Shown piece after piece: positions 26,246 to 34,013 of a stretch of DNA of 54,285 bases. Both the position numbers and the translations under genes were made by a program. Position 1 is the stretch's first letter, and each line of letters starts with the position of its first letter. The notes below the pieces were generated by a model that did no database searches, was not told the DNA's origin, and saw only the letters and a program-made list of their open reading frames with translations. Location of the stretch: assembly GCA_030537215.1 (NCBI GenBank), contig JAUNOF010000005.1, positions 1-54,285 of the forward strand. The letters run 5' to 3'. Source of the stretch: Lachnospiraceae bacterium. Its GTDB lineage: Bacteria > Bacillota > Clostridia > Lachnospirales > Lachnospiraceae.

Positions 26246-26268
26246 AACAAATTAAATCAGTATTTGTT
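26246..26268. promoter_or_regulatory. Possible operator, AACAAAT inverted repeat
   Basis: AACAAAT (26246-26252) and ATTTGTT (26262-26268) form a perfect 7-bp inverted repeat with 9 bp between. It lies about 15-35 bases after the predicted transcription start of the catabolic operon, where a repressor would block elongation or initiation. The nearby DeoR-type protein is the obvious candidate to bind it. AT-rich repeats can arise by chance, so this is tentative. Confidence 0.35.
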
Positions 26269-26289
26269 CATTTTTGTTTGTTTAGTGTT

Positions 26290-26318
26290 ATATTACACCA
26301 AGAGCAAAGGAAAGTCAA
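26290..26318 (-). promoter_or_regulatory. SigA promoter of the sugar-acid operon
   Basis: On the minus strand, -35 TTGACT (26313-26318) and -10 TAATAT (26290-26295) are 17 bp apart. The predicted start is near 26283, giving a leader of about 100 nt before the binding-protein ATG. Confidence 0.75.
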
Positions 26319-26451
26319 TACATTTTTTGTTAAAAGCTCCATTTTTTTATATGATTTTCCAGTTCCTTCGTGCAAATGATACAACGTCTTTTTTTGACAA
26401 CAAAAAAGGGGGGGGATCGGGAAATAACGATTTTTGCCCCTGATATGTAAA

Positions 26452-26518
26452 AAGGAGACAGTCCTTTAGAAATTCAGGCTTTTTCAAGGCTCTGGATTTT
26501 TACCGGACGGTCTCCTTC
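26452..26518 (-). terminator. Second-position terminator hairpin
   Basis: AAGGAGAC-GTCC and GGAC-GTCTCCTT form a stem of about 12 bp with one mismatch and a large loop. On the minus strand it is followed by TTTTTA. It lies about 200 bp after the GH3 stop and may be a backup terminator. Confidence 0.45.
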
Positions 26519-26587
26519 TTTTAGCAATATCTGTTTCAGGGTACAGAATCCCTTTGTTTGAATTTCGGAAAATAATGGATAAATTTC

Positions 26588-26627
26588 AGGGGCAGGTGTA
26601 ATTCCCATGAATCACACCTGCCCCCTG
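26588..26627 (-). terminator. Strong palindrome after the GH3 gene
   Basis: GGGGCAGGTGT (26590-26600) pairs perfectly with ACACCTGCCCC (26615-26625), and the stem extends inward through AATT/AAT. On the minus strand, about 90 bp past the GH3 stop, it would fold tightly. No T-tract follows, so it may stabilise the 3' end rather than terminate. Confidence 0.5.
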
Positions 26628-26714
26628 TGAAGAGCTATCTATTTCGACAGCCCTATCCTTTTATTCTTTTTCAGATATCCTTTTACATAATCCTGCACGT
26701 TAACCAGACTTGTA

Positions 26715-28481
26715 TTACAGCCGTGCATCAAACAGCCCGCAAAAGCTGTCGATAGGATCTTTTCCCTTAAACGCTTCCGGCCCTGCCATCAGATCATGGA
26801 TCAATGCATCAAACGTGCTGTCCTTGGCATCATAGGTATTGATGTAAGTGCGTGCCTGAGGAATATCCGCCAGCATGGTAGGCTGTCCGCAGCCTACCAC
26901 CACTACCGGCACCTCAAATACATACCATGGAATTTCACCGCCGCCCTTGGACATGCCGAAGGCCGGCCGACCGCTGGAAACATCGCACAGGGTAATGACC
27001 AGGTCCATATCCTGCACAAAATCCGCAATGGCATTCTTTCCAGCAAAGTAGATATTAAGGCTTGGCTTTTCTCCTGCCGCAATCTGCTTTTTCATCCGGT
27101 CCAAAGGACTTTCATAGATAAAGGCTTCGAAGCCCTTTTCACACAGCTTTTTCTTGAGAACCTCCGCAGGATTCGTCCCCGATACCCCTAACAGCTTCAT
27201 CATTTCTCCCATACCGCTGCTGGAACCTTTGATATGGACAATCATGATCCTCCGGTAACGCTCCGGCGTCATGGGAAGCACATCCAAATCCTTATATTTT
27301 ACCAGCGTGATACAGTCATTACTAATCGCCTTCTGCATCTCTTTATACACTTCTCTTCCTAGTACCTGCTCTGCGACCTCTGGCTGAGGCACCAGCTCTT
27401 CTCTGCTCTTTTTATGCAGCCCCATATGGGCTTTCAGGCCCAGAATACGGGTCAGAGCTTCTTCCATTCGGTTCTCACTGATCACGCCATCCTGATAAGC
27501 CTTCAGCATCGTGGAAAAATCCTCCTGAGGATCATTAAAGAACAGGAACATATCACATCCTGCATTAATTGCCAGAGGAAGCATTTCCGAACGCTTCATC
27601 CGGTCTGTCATAGCAACCATGTGAGATGCATCTGTCACTACCATACCGTTAAAGCCCAGCTTTTCCCGCAGAAGGACAGTCATGATCTCATAACTTAAGG
27701 TAGCCGGCATCATATCCTCATCCTTTAATTCCGGATTGATGGCTTTGGCGTACTCCGGAAGCATAATATGCCCGCCCATAATAGCATCCAAACCATTCTC
27801 AATCAGTTTCCGGTAGACCATACCATAAGTGGCTTCCCATGTTTCCACGTCAAAATAATTCACGTTGTTGGAAAGGTGTGCATCCCGAAAGTCCTGACCG
27901 TTACCTGGAAAATGTTTTGCAGCACAGGCGAAGCCTGGATTGGTATGCGCGCCGTTTAAATAGGCAGCGCTCATCCTTGCCACACGATCCGGATCATTTC
28001 CGAAGGCCCGAGTCACAACCTCTGTATTTTCCCAGTTATAATGAATATCACAGACCGGAGCGAATGCCATGTTGCAGCCGATAGCTGCCGCTTCCTCATT
28101 AGCCATCTTTCCTAATGCGTAGGCATATTCTTCCTTACGGGTAGCGCCGATCTTTATTCCAGAACCAATCAAGGTTCCATCTGCACACGCTCCATCGCCT
28201 CCTGACTCTGTATTGCATGCAATAAAGACCGGGATCTTTGCATATTTCTGCAAAATGCGGTTCTGCTCCTGGATCACCTTACCCGGAGCGGGATTATAAC
28301 GGCAGCCGCCCAGATGATAATTCTCCATCAGCTCTTTTAAATGCCCTTCCTCCTGGGACTGGGTAAGCTGGAAAAAAAGCTGTCCAACCTTTTCTTCCTG
28401 GCTCATGCCAGCAATCGTATCCTTCACCCATTTACAATCCTCATCCGACAGATAGTAAGGATTTGCTTTCAAATCAACCAT
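26715..28481 (-). CDS. Glycoside hydrolase family 3 (NagZ-like)
   Basis: A 588-residue GH3 enzyme without a signal peptide, so cytoplasmic. The catalytic barrel (about 1-365) has AAKHFPGNGQDFRDAHLSNN (split KHFPGNG and DAH), matching the NagZ-type substrate loop and its Asp-His acid/base pair, and GMVVTDASHM (about 285), whose Asp is the expected nucleophile. A second alpha/beta domain (about 400-588) follows. NagZ-type enzymes release N-acetylglucosamine from beta-linked glycans, but this branch also includes other beta-glycosidases. It is the last gene of a three-gene operon with a HAD phosphatase and a GPH symporter, suggesting import and cleavage of a short glycoside. Confidence 0.87.
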   Translation of the reverse strand: MVDLKANPYYLSDEDCKWVKDTIAGMSQEEKVGQLFFQLTQSQEEGHLKELMENYHLGGCRYNPAPGKVIQEQNRILQKYAKIPVFIACNTESGGDGACADGTLIGSGIKIGATRKEEYAYALGKMANEEAAAIGCNMAFAPVCDIHYNWENTEVVTRAFGNDPDRVARMSAAYLNGAHTNPGFACAAKHFPGNGQDFRDAHLSNNVNYFDVETWEATYGMVYRKLIENGLDAIMGGHIMLPEYAKAINPELKDEDMMPATLSYEIMTVLLREKLGFNGMVVTDASHMVAMTDRMKRSEMLPLAINAGCDMFLFFNDPQEDFSTMLKAYQDGVISENRMEEALTRILGLKAHMGLHKKSREELVPQPEVAEQVLGREVYKEMQKAISNDCITLVKYKDLDVLPMTPERYRRIMIVHIKGSSSGMGEMMKLLGVSGTNPAEVLKKKLCEKGFEAFIYESPLDRMKKQIAAGEKPSLNIYFAGKNAIADFVQDMDLVITLCDVSSGRPAFGMSKGGGEIPWYVFEVPVVVVGCGQPTMLADIPQARTYINTYDAKDSTFDALIHDLMAGPEAFKGKDPIDSFCGLFDARL

Positions 28482-28515
28482 TTTTTCCCTTTCTGCTGTA
28501 TCAACAGCTTACCGT

Positions 28516-29367
28516 TTATTTTGACGGGTTCAGATTATCTAAAAACGCAGCTATCTTTTCCTTCTGATAAGTGCCGCGGTAGCTTCCGTCCAGAAACCTG
28601 CCCACTGCCGTTTCCCGAAATTCATTCCAGGATTCCATCTCATGGCGCACCAGGATGGGATAGTAAAGTACGCCATTTGATTCCGCCGCCTGGTAATCGC
28701 CAGGTGCATCTCCGGTCATCATCACGTTCTCTTTTTCATACCCTTTCTTCAGCAGTTCATGTATACAGTATTCCTTTGTTCCGGCATCCTGGGCCAGCAC
28801 GACATCGGTGTGTTCCAGAAGACCATAAAGCCTCCATTCATCCAGTACAGCCTGCAGATTAGCCGACGATACGATGGCGATATCTGCTAACGAATGGGCA
28901 TAGGCCAGCGCCTCCTTCACCCCTTCAAACGGCAGCTTCTCAGAATCATCCAGCTTCTGAATTCTCTCATTCACGCATTTTGACCAGTGGAGAGCCTTTT
29001 TCAGAACGGTGCTTCCTGTTTTCTCAATTGCCTTTTCCAAAGCTTTGTTGGAAAGCTCTGGGGTGTGATCCACCCATTCTTTTAAATCATCCAGCCCTTC
29101 AATGCTCATATATGCCGCATCAATCTCCTCCAAAGCTATCTTAAGTCCTAAGAATCGATTGATTCCTCTGGTAACCGTATAAAGATTGATATCATTCCAC
29201 CGTGCTAAAATGACATCCTGCCACTCCTGCAGCTGCCATTCCTCCACCATACATGGTCCAAAACATTTAACATGTTTGATATTCATGGTATCCATAGCAC
29301 ATCCATCCGAATCCACGCAAATCAGATATTCCTTTTTTTTGGTAAACTGATCCAATACTGAAACCAT
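28516..29367 (-). CDS. HAD-superfamily hydrolase
   Basis: A 283-residue phosphatase-like protein. HAD motif I is CVDSDGCAMD (nucleophile Asp at about 20 and the +2 Asp), motif II is IVSSANL (about 172), and motif IV is MMTGDAPGDYQAAESNG (about 222-238), followed by a lysine-bearing segment before it (AQDAGTKEYC). A helical cap lies between motifs I and II (about 40-150). It probably dephosphorylates a sugar phosphate or related compound. It is 15 bp downstream of the GPH symporter gene and 34 bp before the GH3 gene. Confidence 0.85.
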   Translation of the reverse strand: MVSVLDQFTKKKEYLICVDSDGCAMDTMNIKHVKCFGPCMVEEWQLQEWQDVILARWNDINLYTVTRGINRFLGLKIALEEIDAAYMSIEGLDDLKEWVDHTPELSNKALEKAIEKTGSTVLKKALHWSKCVNERIQKLDDSEKLPFEGVKEALAYAHSLADIAIVSSANLQAVLDEWRLYGLLEHTDVVLAQDAGTKEYCIHELLKKGYEKENVMMTGDAPGDYQAAESNGVLYYPILVRHEMESWNEFRETAVGRFLDGSYRGTYQKEKIAAFLDNLNPSK

Positions 29368-29382
29368 ATTTTCCTCCCGTTT

Positions 29383-30771
29383 CTACTGCTCTCCCCGGCG
29401 GCGTGCCAGCTCCGCACAGTTTTCCTCTACTTTCTTTTTATTCAGCGGATAGATAAAGCCCAAAGCAACTGCAACTGCAGTCATGCCAATGATCGGCACG
29501 ATGCAGGACATCTTAAAAATCCCCTCTGTCACAACCGGATCAAAAGCAGTTTCCTGGGTATATCCTACCAAACTTAGCAGAGCACCAACTAATCCGGAGG
29601 AAAATGCCTGTCCCAGCTTCCGTGCAAAGGAATACACTGAATAGATCGTACCATCCTCACGGACACCATTGCGAACCTCTGCATCATCAATTACATCCGT
29701 GATCATTGCCCAAATCACCGTGTTAAAGAATCCAAGTCCGGCAAACGCCATCGCATAAAATCCAACATAAACATAAGCATTCTGAGGCTTTACGATCAGA
29801 CAAACCAAAAATACTGCAGCTCCAAATAAACAGGACAGCATGGAAAGCTCCTTCTTACCGATCTTTCCGGATATTTTTGCTGCAAGGGGTGCGCAGATCA
29901 CTAATACAGCCAAAGAGCTTAATAAGGATGCTGTAGACTGAGCGCCTGCGGAACCATAATAATTTGGAAAAACGAAGCCGGAAATTCCCTGCATACCCAG
30001 CTGCGCTAACAACAGCAGAATCGCCGCAGCAATGATTCCAAGCAGCGCCCGGTTGGTAACCAGACTTTTTACCAGCTTCCCTACATCTAGTTTCTCATTA
30101 TTTGCTTCTACCGGAACCCGCTCACGAACCAGGTTAAAACAAAGTGCGTAGCAGAGGATCGCACAAACAGCAAATACACCGGCGATCATTGTCATACGGG
30201 AACCGGAGAGAACCGTTCGCCCATCGACTATCTCATAGGCAAACATAGGGGTTCCAACACCGATCACAAGCCCGGCCAGAGTTGCGCCGATGTTACGCCA
30301 GGTAGACAATTCTGCTCGCTCCTTCGGATCAGCTGAAATAGCAGAAGCCATAGAACCGTAAGGAATATTAATGGAAGTATAGAAAATAGAACCCCAAAGG
30401 ATATATGTTACTACCATCCAGCATACTTTAAATCCATACGCCATATTGGCGAATCCTGACTGATAGATCAGGAAGGATGAGATCGCAACCGGACCGCACA
30501 TCCGTTTGATCCAGGGCCTGAATTTTCCCTCCTTCGTCGGTTTGGAGCGATCCACAATCTGTCCCATACTGATATCGGTAACGGCATCCACAAATCGTGC
30601 AGCCATCATCAGACCACCCACCACTCCGGCAGCAATGCCCATCACATCAGTGTAAAATTTCATCATAAACATTGATGATAGAATGAATGTGAAATCATTT
30701 CCAAAATCACCAAACATGTAACCAAGCTTGTCCTTCATTCCAAATGGCCTGACTGAATGTTCCTTTCCCAT
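29383..30771 (-). CDS. GPH-family sugar:cation symporter
   Basis: A 462-residue, 12-helix transporter of the glycoside-pentoside-hexuronide family within the MFS. Signature segments: GYMFGDFGNDFTF near the N-terminus, RFVDAVTDISMGQIVDR (about 58-74, Asp residues of the cation site), and GKFRPWI (about 80). It imports a glycoside with Na+ or H+. The ATG at 30771 follows GAGGAGGT; the frame extends upstream without a ribosome site. It is the first gene of the operon that includes the HAD and GH3 genes and is divergent from an AraC regulator. Confidence 0.92.
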   Translation of the reverse strand: MGKEHSVRPFGMKDKLGYMFGDFGNDFTFILSSMFMMKFYTDVMGIAAGVVGGLMMAARFVDAVTDISMGQIVDRSKPTKEGKFRPWIKRMCGPVAISSFLIYQSGFANMAYGFKVCWMVVTYILWGSIFYTSINIPYGSMASAISADPKERAELSTWRNIGATLAGLVIGVGTPMFAYEIVDGRTVLSGSRMTMIAGVFAVCAILCYALCFNLVRERVPVEANNEKLDVGKLVKSLVTNRALLGIIAAAILLLLAQLGMQGISGFVFPNYYGSAGAQSTASLLSSLAVLVICAPLAAKISGKIGKKELSMLSCLFGAAVFLVCLIVKPQNAYVYVGFYAMAFAGLGFFNTVIWAMITDVIDDAEVRNGVREDGTIYSVYSFARKLGQAFSSGLVGALLSLVGYTQETAFDPVVTEGIFKMSCIVPIIGMTAVAVALGFIYPLNKKKVEENCAELARRRGEQ

Positions 30772-30838
30772 TATGTACCTCCTCATTTTTTCCAAAATAT
30801 AGTGTTTTGAATATAGCATGTATATGTTCTATGCCGTG

Positions 30839-30866
30839 AGTATAATTTTTATGATTTTTAGCACAA
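30839..30866 (-). promoter_or_regulatory. Promoter of the GPH/HAD/GH3 operon
   Basis: On the minus strand, -35 TTGTGC (30861-30866) and -10 TATACT (30839-30844) are 16 bp apart. One arm of the 11-bp inverted repeat fills the spacer, which would let a bound regulator block or align this promoter. Confidence 0.55.
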
Positions 30867-30901
30867 TTATCGAATCCTATTGAAATTGTATAAAAATCAT
30901 A
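30850..30901. promoter_or_regulatory. 11-bp inverted repeat across divergent promoters
   Basis: TATGATTTTTA at 30850-30860 and its exact complement TAAAAATCATA at 30891-30901 lie 30 bp apart. Each arm falls in the -35/-10 spacer of one of the two divergent promoters. This is the layout of a regulator-binding pair; the adjacent AraC-type protein is the likely binder (inference). Confidence 0.6.
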
Positions 30902-30908
30902 CGATAAT
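30880..30908 (+). promoter_or_regulatory. Promoter of the AraC-family gene
   Basis: -35 TTGAAA (30880-30885) and -10 GATAAT (30903-30908) with a 17-bp spacer. The start codon lies about 36 bases after the -10. Confidence 0.7.
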
Positions 30909-30943
30909 AAGATGAAATTATATGATTGACTGGAGATAGCAAC

Positions 30944-32173
30944 ATGCACTATGACAGTGTTCTCGCCTACGTGAGAAAGGTTTTGAGCAATTACCATATT
31001 CCTACTGTTTTATACGAGGAGCCATTTAACCAGTTTCCCTTGATTGATCTGGGCTTGCGGGAAAGCCTGTTTGATGATTTCAACGAAAGGGAAGCCTTGG
31101 ATACCTTTCGCCAAAACTGTGCAGCAAATACCCTTTATTACTTTACGGATTCCTATTACTGCAGTTATGTCGCCATGCTGCTTCCAAATCCAAAAAAACT
31201 TCAGTATCTTCTCATAGGGCCTTATACCTATATTGATTTTAATAAAACCAACTACTTAACACTTCTGGAAAAGCTGAATATTCCATCTGCTTTATTGCCT
31301 CTTTTGGAAAATTATTACTATAATATTGCCTTTGTCCAATCCGAGGTACAGTTCAAAAATATGATCGGAACACTGGCGGACACCATCTGGGAAGACAGCA
31401 AAAACTATACCATTGCGGTCGTCCATAAAAATCCATGGTGCCGCATATTAAATGATTTTACCTCCATCCCGGAGCAGCCTTATCTGAAATCGGTTAATAT
31501 TCAGGTGGCAGAAGCCAGATATGCATTTGAAAATCAATGTATGCAGGCTGTCAGCCAGGGAAACCTCGCACTGATCGACCAGCTTGTTTCCGGAGAAAAT
31601 GGGATCCGGATGATTCCCCGCCTGGCAGATAGCCTGCGGGATTATAAAAATTATATGGTCATTTTTAACACCCTTTTGCGCAAAGCTGCCGAACAAGGTG
31701 CTGTTCACCCAATTTACTTGGATCAGCTTTCCTCAAAATTTGCAAAAAAAATAGAGGCTCTCACCTCTGTGACCGACCATTCCCTGGAACGGGAAATGCT
31801 TCATAAATATTGTATTCTGGTCCGCAACTATTCCGTAAAAGGATACTCTCCCATTATTCAGAAAGTGGTAAATCAGATCAATCTGAATCTTACCTCTGAC
31901 CTCAGCCTGAGAACACTAGCAGAAATGTTCCATATCAGCGCAGGCTATCTGTCTACGCTATTCCACAAGGAACTGGGCATCACATTAACCGATTACGTAA
32001 ATAAAAAACGAATTGAACACGCGATTCTTCTGCTAAATGCAACCGATTTGCAGATACAGACAGTCGCAGCCTGCTGCGGAATTCAAGATATCAATTACTT
32101 TACACGGATATTTAAAAAATTTAAGGGGATGACGCCCAAGAAATACCGGGAATTAATTACGCAGACACGATAA
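30944..32173 (+). CDS. AraC family transcriptional regulator
   Basis: A 409-residue regulator with a long N-terminal sensory region (about 1-300) that I do not recognise and a C-terminal AraC DNA-binding domain (about 310-405): two helix-turn-helix units, LRTLAEMFHISAGYLSTLFHKELG and IQTVAACCGIQDINYFTRIFKKFKG (cores LAEMFHIS and FTRIFKKFKGMTPKKYRE). The ATG at 30944 follows GGAG. It is divergent from the GPH symporter and probably activates it in response to its substrate. The first half lacks the cupin motif of classic AraC and resembles the long-sensor regulators common in gut Firmicutes. Confidence 0.88.
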   Translation: MHYDSVLAYVRKVLSNYHIPTVLYEEPFNQFPLIDLGLRESLFDDFNEREALDTFRQNCAANTLYYFTDSYYCSYVAMLLPNPKKLQYLLIGPYTYIDFNKTNYLTLLEKLNIPSALLPLLENYYYNIAFVQSEVQFKNMIGTLADTIWEDSKNYTIAVVHKNPWCRILNDFTSIPEQPYLKSVNIQVAEARYAFENQCMQAVSQGNLALIDQLVSGENGIRMIPRLADSLRDYKNYMVIFNTLLRKAAEQGAVHPIYLDQLSSKFAKKIEALTSVTDHSLEREMLHKYCILVRNYSVKGYSPIIQKVVNQINLNLTSDLSLRTLAEMFHISAGYLSTLFHKELGITLTDYVNKKRIEHAILLLNATDLQIQTVAACCGIQDINYFTRIFKKFKGMTPKKYRELITQTR

Positions 32174-32210
32174 AAAGAGAAAGGAACGTTTTTTGACAGT
32201 CCCTTTCTCT
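32172..32210 (-). terminator. Terminator of lysC (shared with araC-type gene)
   Basis: AGAGAAAGG-AC and GT-CCTTTCTCT pair over about 11 bp. On the minus strand TTTTTA follows, so it closes the aspartate kinase gene. The tract overlaps the stop codon of the converging AraC gene and may serve both. Confidence 0.75.
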
Positions 32211-32239
32211 TCAGAACATAATAACTGAATTCTTGGATT

Positions 32240-33559
32240 TTACATCTCCGCAGTAATAAAGATATCATAAATCGCTTTAATTGCCGCCTCAAAATCTGCA
32301 TCCTTAACGCCGATAATGATGTTCAGTTCACTGGAGCCCTGATCGATCATCTTGACATTGATCCGGGCATGAGCCAGAGCTGCGAAAATTCTTCCGGCAG
32401 TACCTCTGGAGGCCTTCATTCCTCTCCCAACCACTGCAATCAGCGCCAGGTCGGATTCCATCTCCACAAAATCCGGATTTACCGCGCGGTGGATCCCGGC
32501 GATCACAGACTGCTCAAATTCCTCAAACTCAGACTGATGTACCAAAACGGTCATGGTGTCAATGCCGGAAGGCATATGCTCGAAGGAAACGCCAAAATCC
32601 TCAAATACTTCCAAAACCTTTCTCCCAAACCCAACCTCAGAATTCATCATGGCCTTCTCAATATTAATGGAGCAGAAGCCCTTCTTTCCGGCAATACCGG
32701 TGATGGTGTAGCGCGGCTTGCGAACCGTGCTCTCCACGATCAGCGTACCCTTATCCTCCGGCCGGTTGGTGTTGCGGATATTAATGGGGATGCCCTCCTT
32801 GCGTACCGGGAAGATGGCATCCTCATGAAGCACGCTTGCACCCATGTAAGCCAGCTCACGAAGTTCCTTATAGGTAATCGTCTCAATTACCTCCGGATTC
32901 TTGATGATCCTTGGATCTGCCACCAGGAAACCGGATACATCCGTCCAGTTCTCATACATATCCGCATGAATGGCCTTCGCCACAATAGAGCCGGTCACAT
33001 CGGAGCCGCCTCTGGAAAAGGTCTTAATGGAACCGTCATGCTTGGAACCGTAAAAGCCAGGAATTACCGCCCGCTCCACATGCTCCAGGCGCTCGCCCAG
33101 TTCCTTATTGGTGCTGTCTGCCTCAAAATTGCCGTTCTCATCAAAGAAGATCACCTCTGCCGCATCAATAAACTCATAACCCAGATAAGCCGCCATGATC
33201 ATACCATTTAAATACTCACCTCTGGATGCCGCATAATCTCTCCCCGCTTTATTTACAAAGTTTTCCTCGATATTGGCAAACTCATGATCCAGGCTTAAAT
33301 TTACATTCAGGCCCTCGATGATCTCCTCATACCGGTTCTTGATCTTTTCCAAGATCTTCTTATAGCTTCTTCCCTCCGAAGCTGCATCATAGCACTGATA
33401 TAAAAGGTCTGTCACCTTCTCATCCTTGTCATTGCGCTTACCTGGTGCAGACGGAACCACATACCGTCTGGATTTATCGGCACGGATGATATCTCCTACC
33501 TTCTTAAACTGCTTTGCGCTGGCTAATGAACTTCCGCCAAACTTCACAACCTTTTTCAT
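32240..33559 (-). CDS. lysC: Aspartate kinase
   Basis: A 439-residue enzyme that phosphorylates aspartate, the first step to lysine, threonine and methionine. The kinase domain has KFGGSSLAS at the N-terminus and TFSRGGSDVTGS (about 198-209); two ACT domains occupy the C-terminus (about 290-439), with GIAGKKGFCSINIEK and LIAVVGRGM. The length suits the monofunctional, allosterically regulated class. GAGGAGAG precedes the ATG. It has its own promoter and a structured leader of about 145 nt. Confidence 0.94.
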   Translation of the reverse strand: MKKVVKFGGSSLASAKQFKKVGDIIRADKSRRYVVPSAPGKRNDKDEKVTDLLYQCYDAASEGRSYKKILEKIKNRYEEIIEGLNVNLSLDHEFANIEENFVNKAGRDYAASRGEYLNGMIMAAYLGYEFIDAAEVIFFDENGNFEADSTNKELGERLEHVERAVIPGFYGSKHDGSIKTFSRGGSDVTGSIVAKAIHADMYENWTDVSGFLVADPRIIKNPEVIETITYKELRELAYMGASVLHEDAIFPVRKEGIPINIRNTNRPEDKGTLIVESTVRKPRYTITGIAGKKGFCSINIEKAMMNSEVGFGRKVLEVFEDFGVSFEHMPSGIDTMTVLVHQSEFEEFEQSVIAGIHRAVNPDFVEMESDLALIAVVGRGMKASRGTAGRIFAALAHARINVKMIDQGSSELNIIIGVKDADFEAAIKAIYDIFITAEM

Positions 33560-33704
33560 TGCTTCTTCTCTCCTCGTGTTACATTGTCTTGATTATTTAT
33601 GATATGATGATACTGGCCGACCTGTTTGATTTTTCAGGCCGCAAGCGGCAAGTCCGTGTTCCGCATACTTTTGTCCGGTTACGGAATACATAATGTCGCT
33701 TTTA
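33560..33704 (-). promoter_or_regulatory. lysC leader, unassigned
   Basis: About 145 nt lie between the predicted lysC transcription start and its ATG. The RNA would carry a TCGCT/AGCGA hairpin right at the start, TTCCG/CGGAA about 20 nt apart, CCGC-TT-GCGG, and a CCTG/CAGG pair. No lysine-riboswitch core or T-box motif is recognisable. It may be a non-standard attenuator or just a long leader. Confidence 0.4.
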
Positions 33705-33710
33705 GCGAAA

Positions 33711-33739
33711 AGCATACCGTAATTCCCGCTTTCTGTCAA
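33711..33739 (-). promoter_or_regulatory. SigA promoter of lysC
   Basis: On the minus strand, a consensus -35 TTGACA (33734-33739) and -10 TATGCT (33711-33716) are 17 bp apart. Confidence 0.78.
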
Positions 33740-33802
33740 GTAAAAATCTGCATTTTTTGTTTCATAGGACACACTTTTCCTACATAGACGGACATAAGAA
33801 AT

Positions 33803-33833
33803 AGCATCCCACCCCGTCAAAGTGAAGGATGCT
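33803..33833 (-). terminator. Distal hairpin between purL and lysC
   Basis: AGCATCC (33803-33809) pairs with GGATGCT (33827-33833) around a 17-nt loop. On the minus strand ATTTCTT follows. It is a possible backup terminator for purL lying before the lysC promoter. Confidence 0.4.
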
Positions 33834-33896
33834 AGTTCTTTATTGACTTAATTAAATTCACTGAGGGCATCAGATTTTGTATCTGACTATCTCTAA

Positions 33897-33930
33897 GGAC
33901 AGACAGGAAGTTGTTTTTTCCTGTCTGCCC
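33897..33930 (-). terminator. Terminator-like hairpin after purL
   Basis: A 13-bp stem with one mismatch, GGACAGACAGGAA (33897-33909) against TTCCTGTCTGCCC (33918-33930). No long T-tract follows on the minus strand. It lies about 85 bp past the purL stop and is the strongest hairpin in the gap 33834-34013; a weaker AGTCAGAT/ATCTGA pair is adjacent. Confidence 0.55.
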
Positions 33931-34013
33931 TGCGTAAAGGGTGAAGTTTTTTGTCTGCTCATTTTCGGCGGGACGGTTGGGTGGATGCCGATGGGATGAG
34001 GACAATCATCAAA

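Larger units (their letters stand above)
26185..26714. other. Regulatory gap between two catabolic operons
   Basis: This 530-bp gap holds the operon promoter (26290-26318) and a possible operator on the right-to-left strand, then a purine tract with eight consecutive G (about 26408-26415), then two hairpins that probably end the GH3 transcript (26452-26518 and 26588-26627). No credible reading frame is present. Confidence 0.6.

Noticed and set aside
28830-29370. HAD protein as a fusion with the GH3 or GPH gene
   Set aside because: Clear stops, short gaps and separate starts show three independent genes.
33560-33704. Lysine riboswitch before lysC
   Set aside because: The conserved core and five-helix layout are not recognisable and the leader is shorter than usual.
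33593-33820. 75-codon frame in the lysC leader and promoter
   Set aside because: It spans the lysC promoter and has no ribosome site or recognisable protein character; a leader peptide is possible but unsupported.
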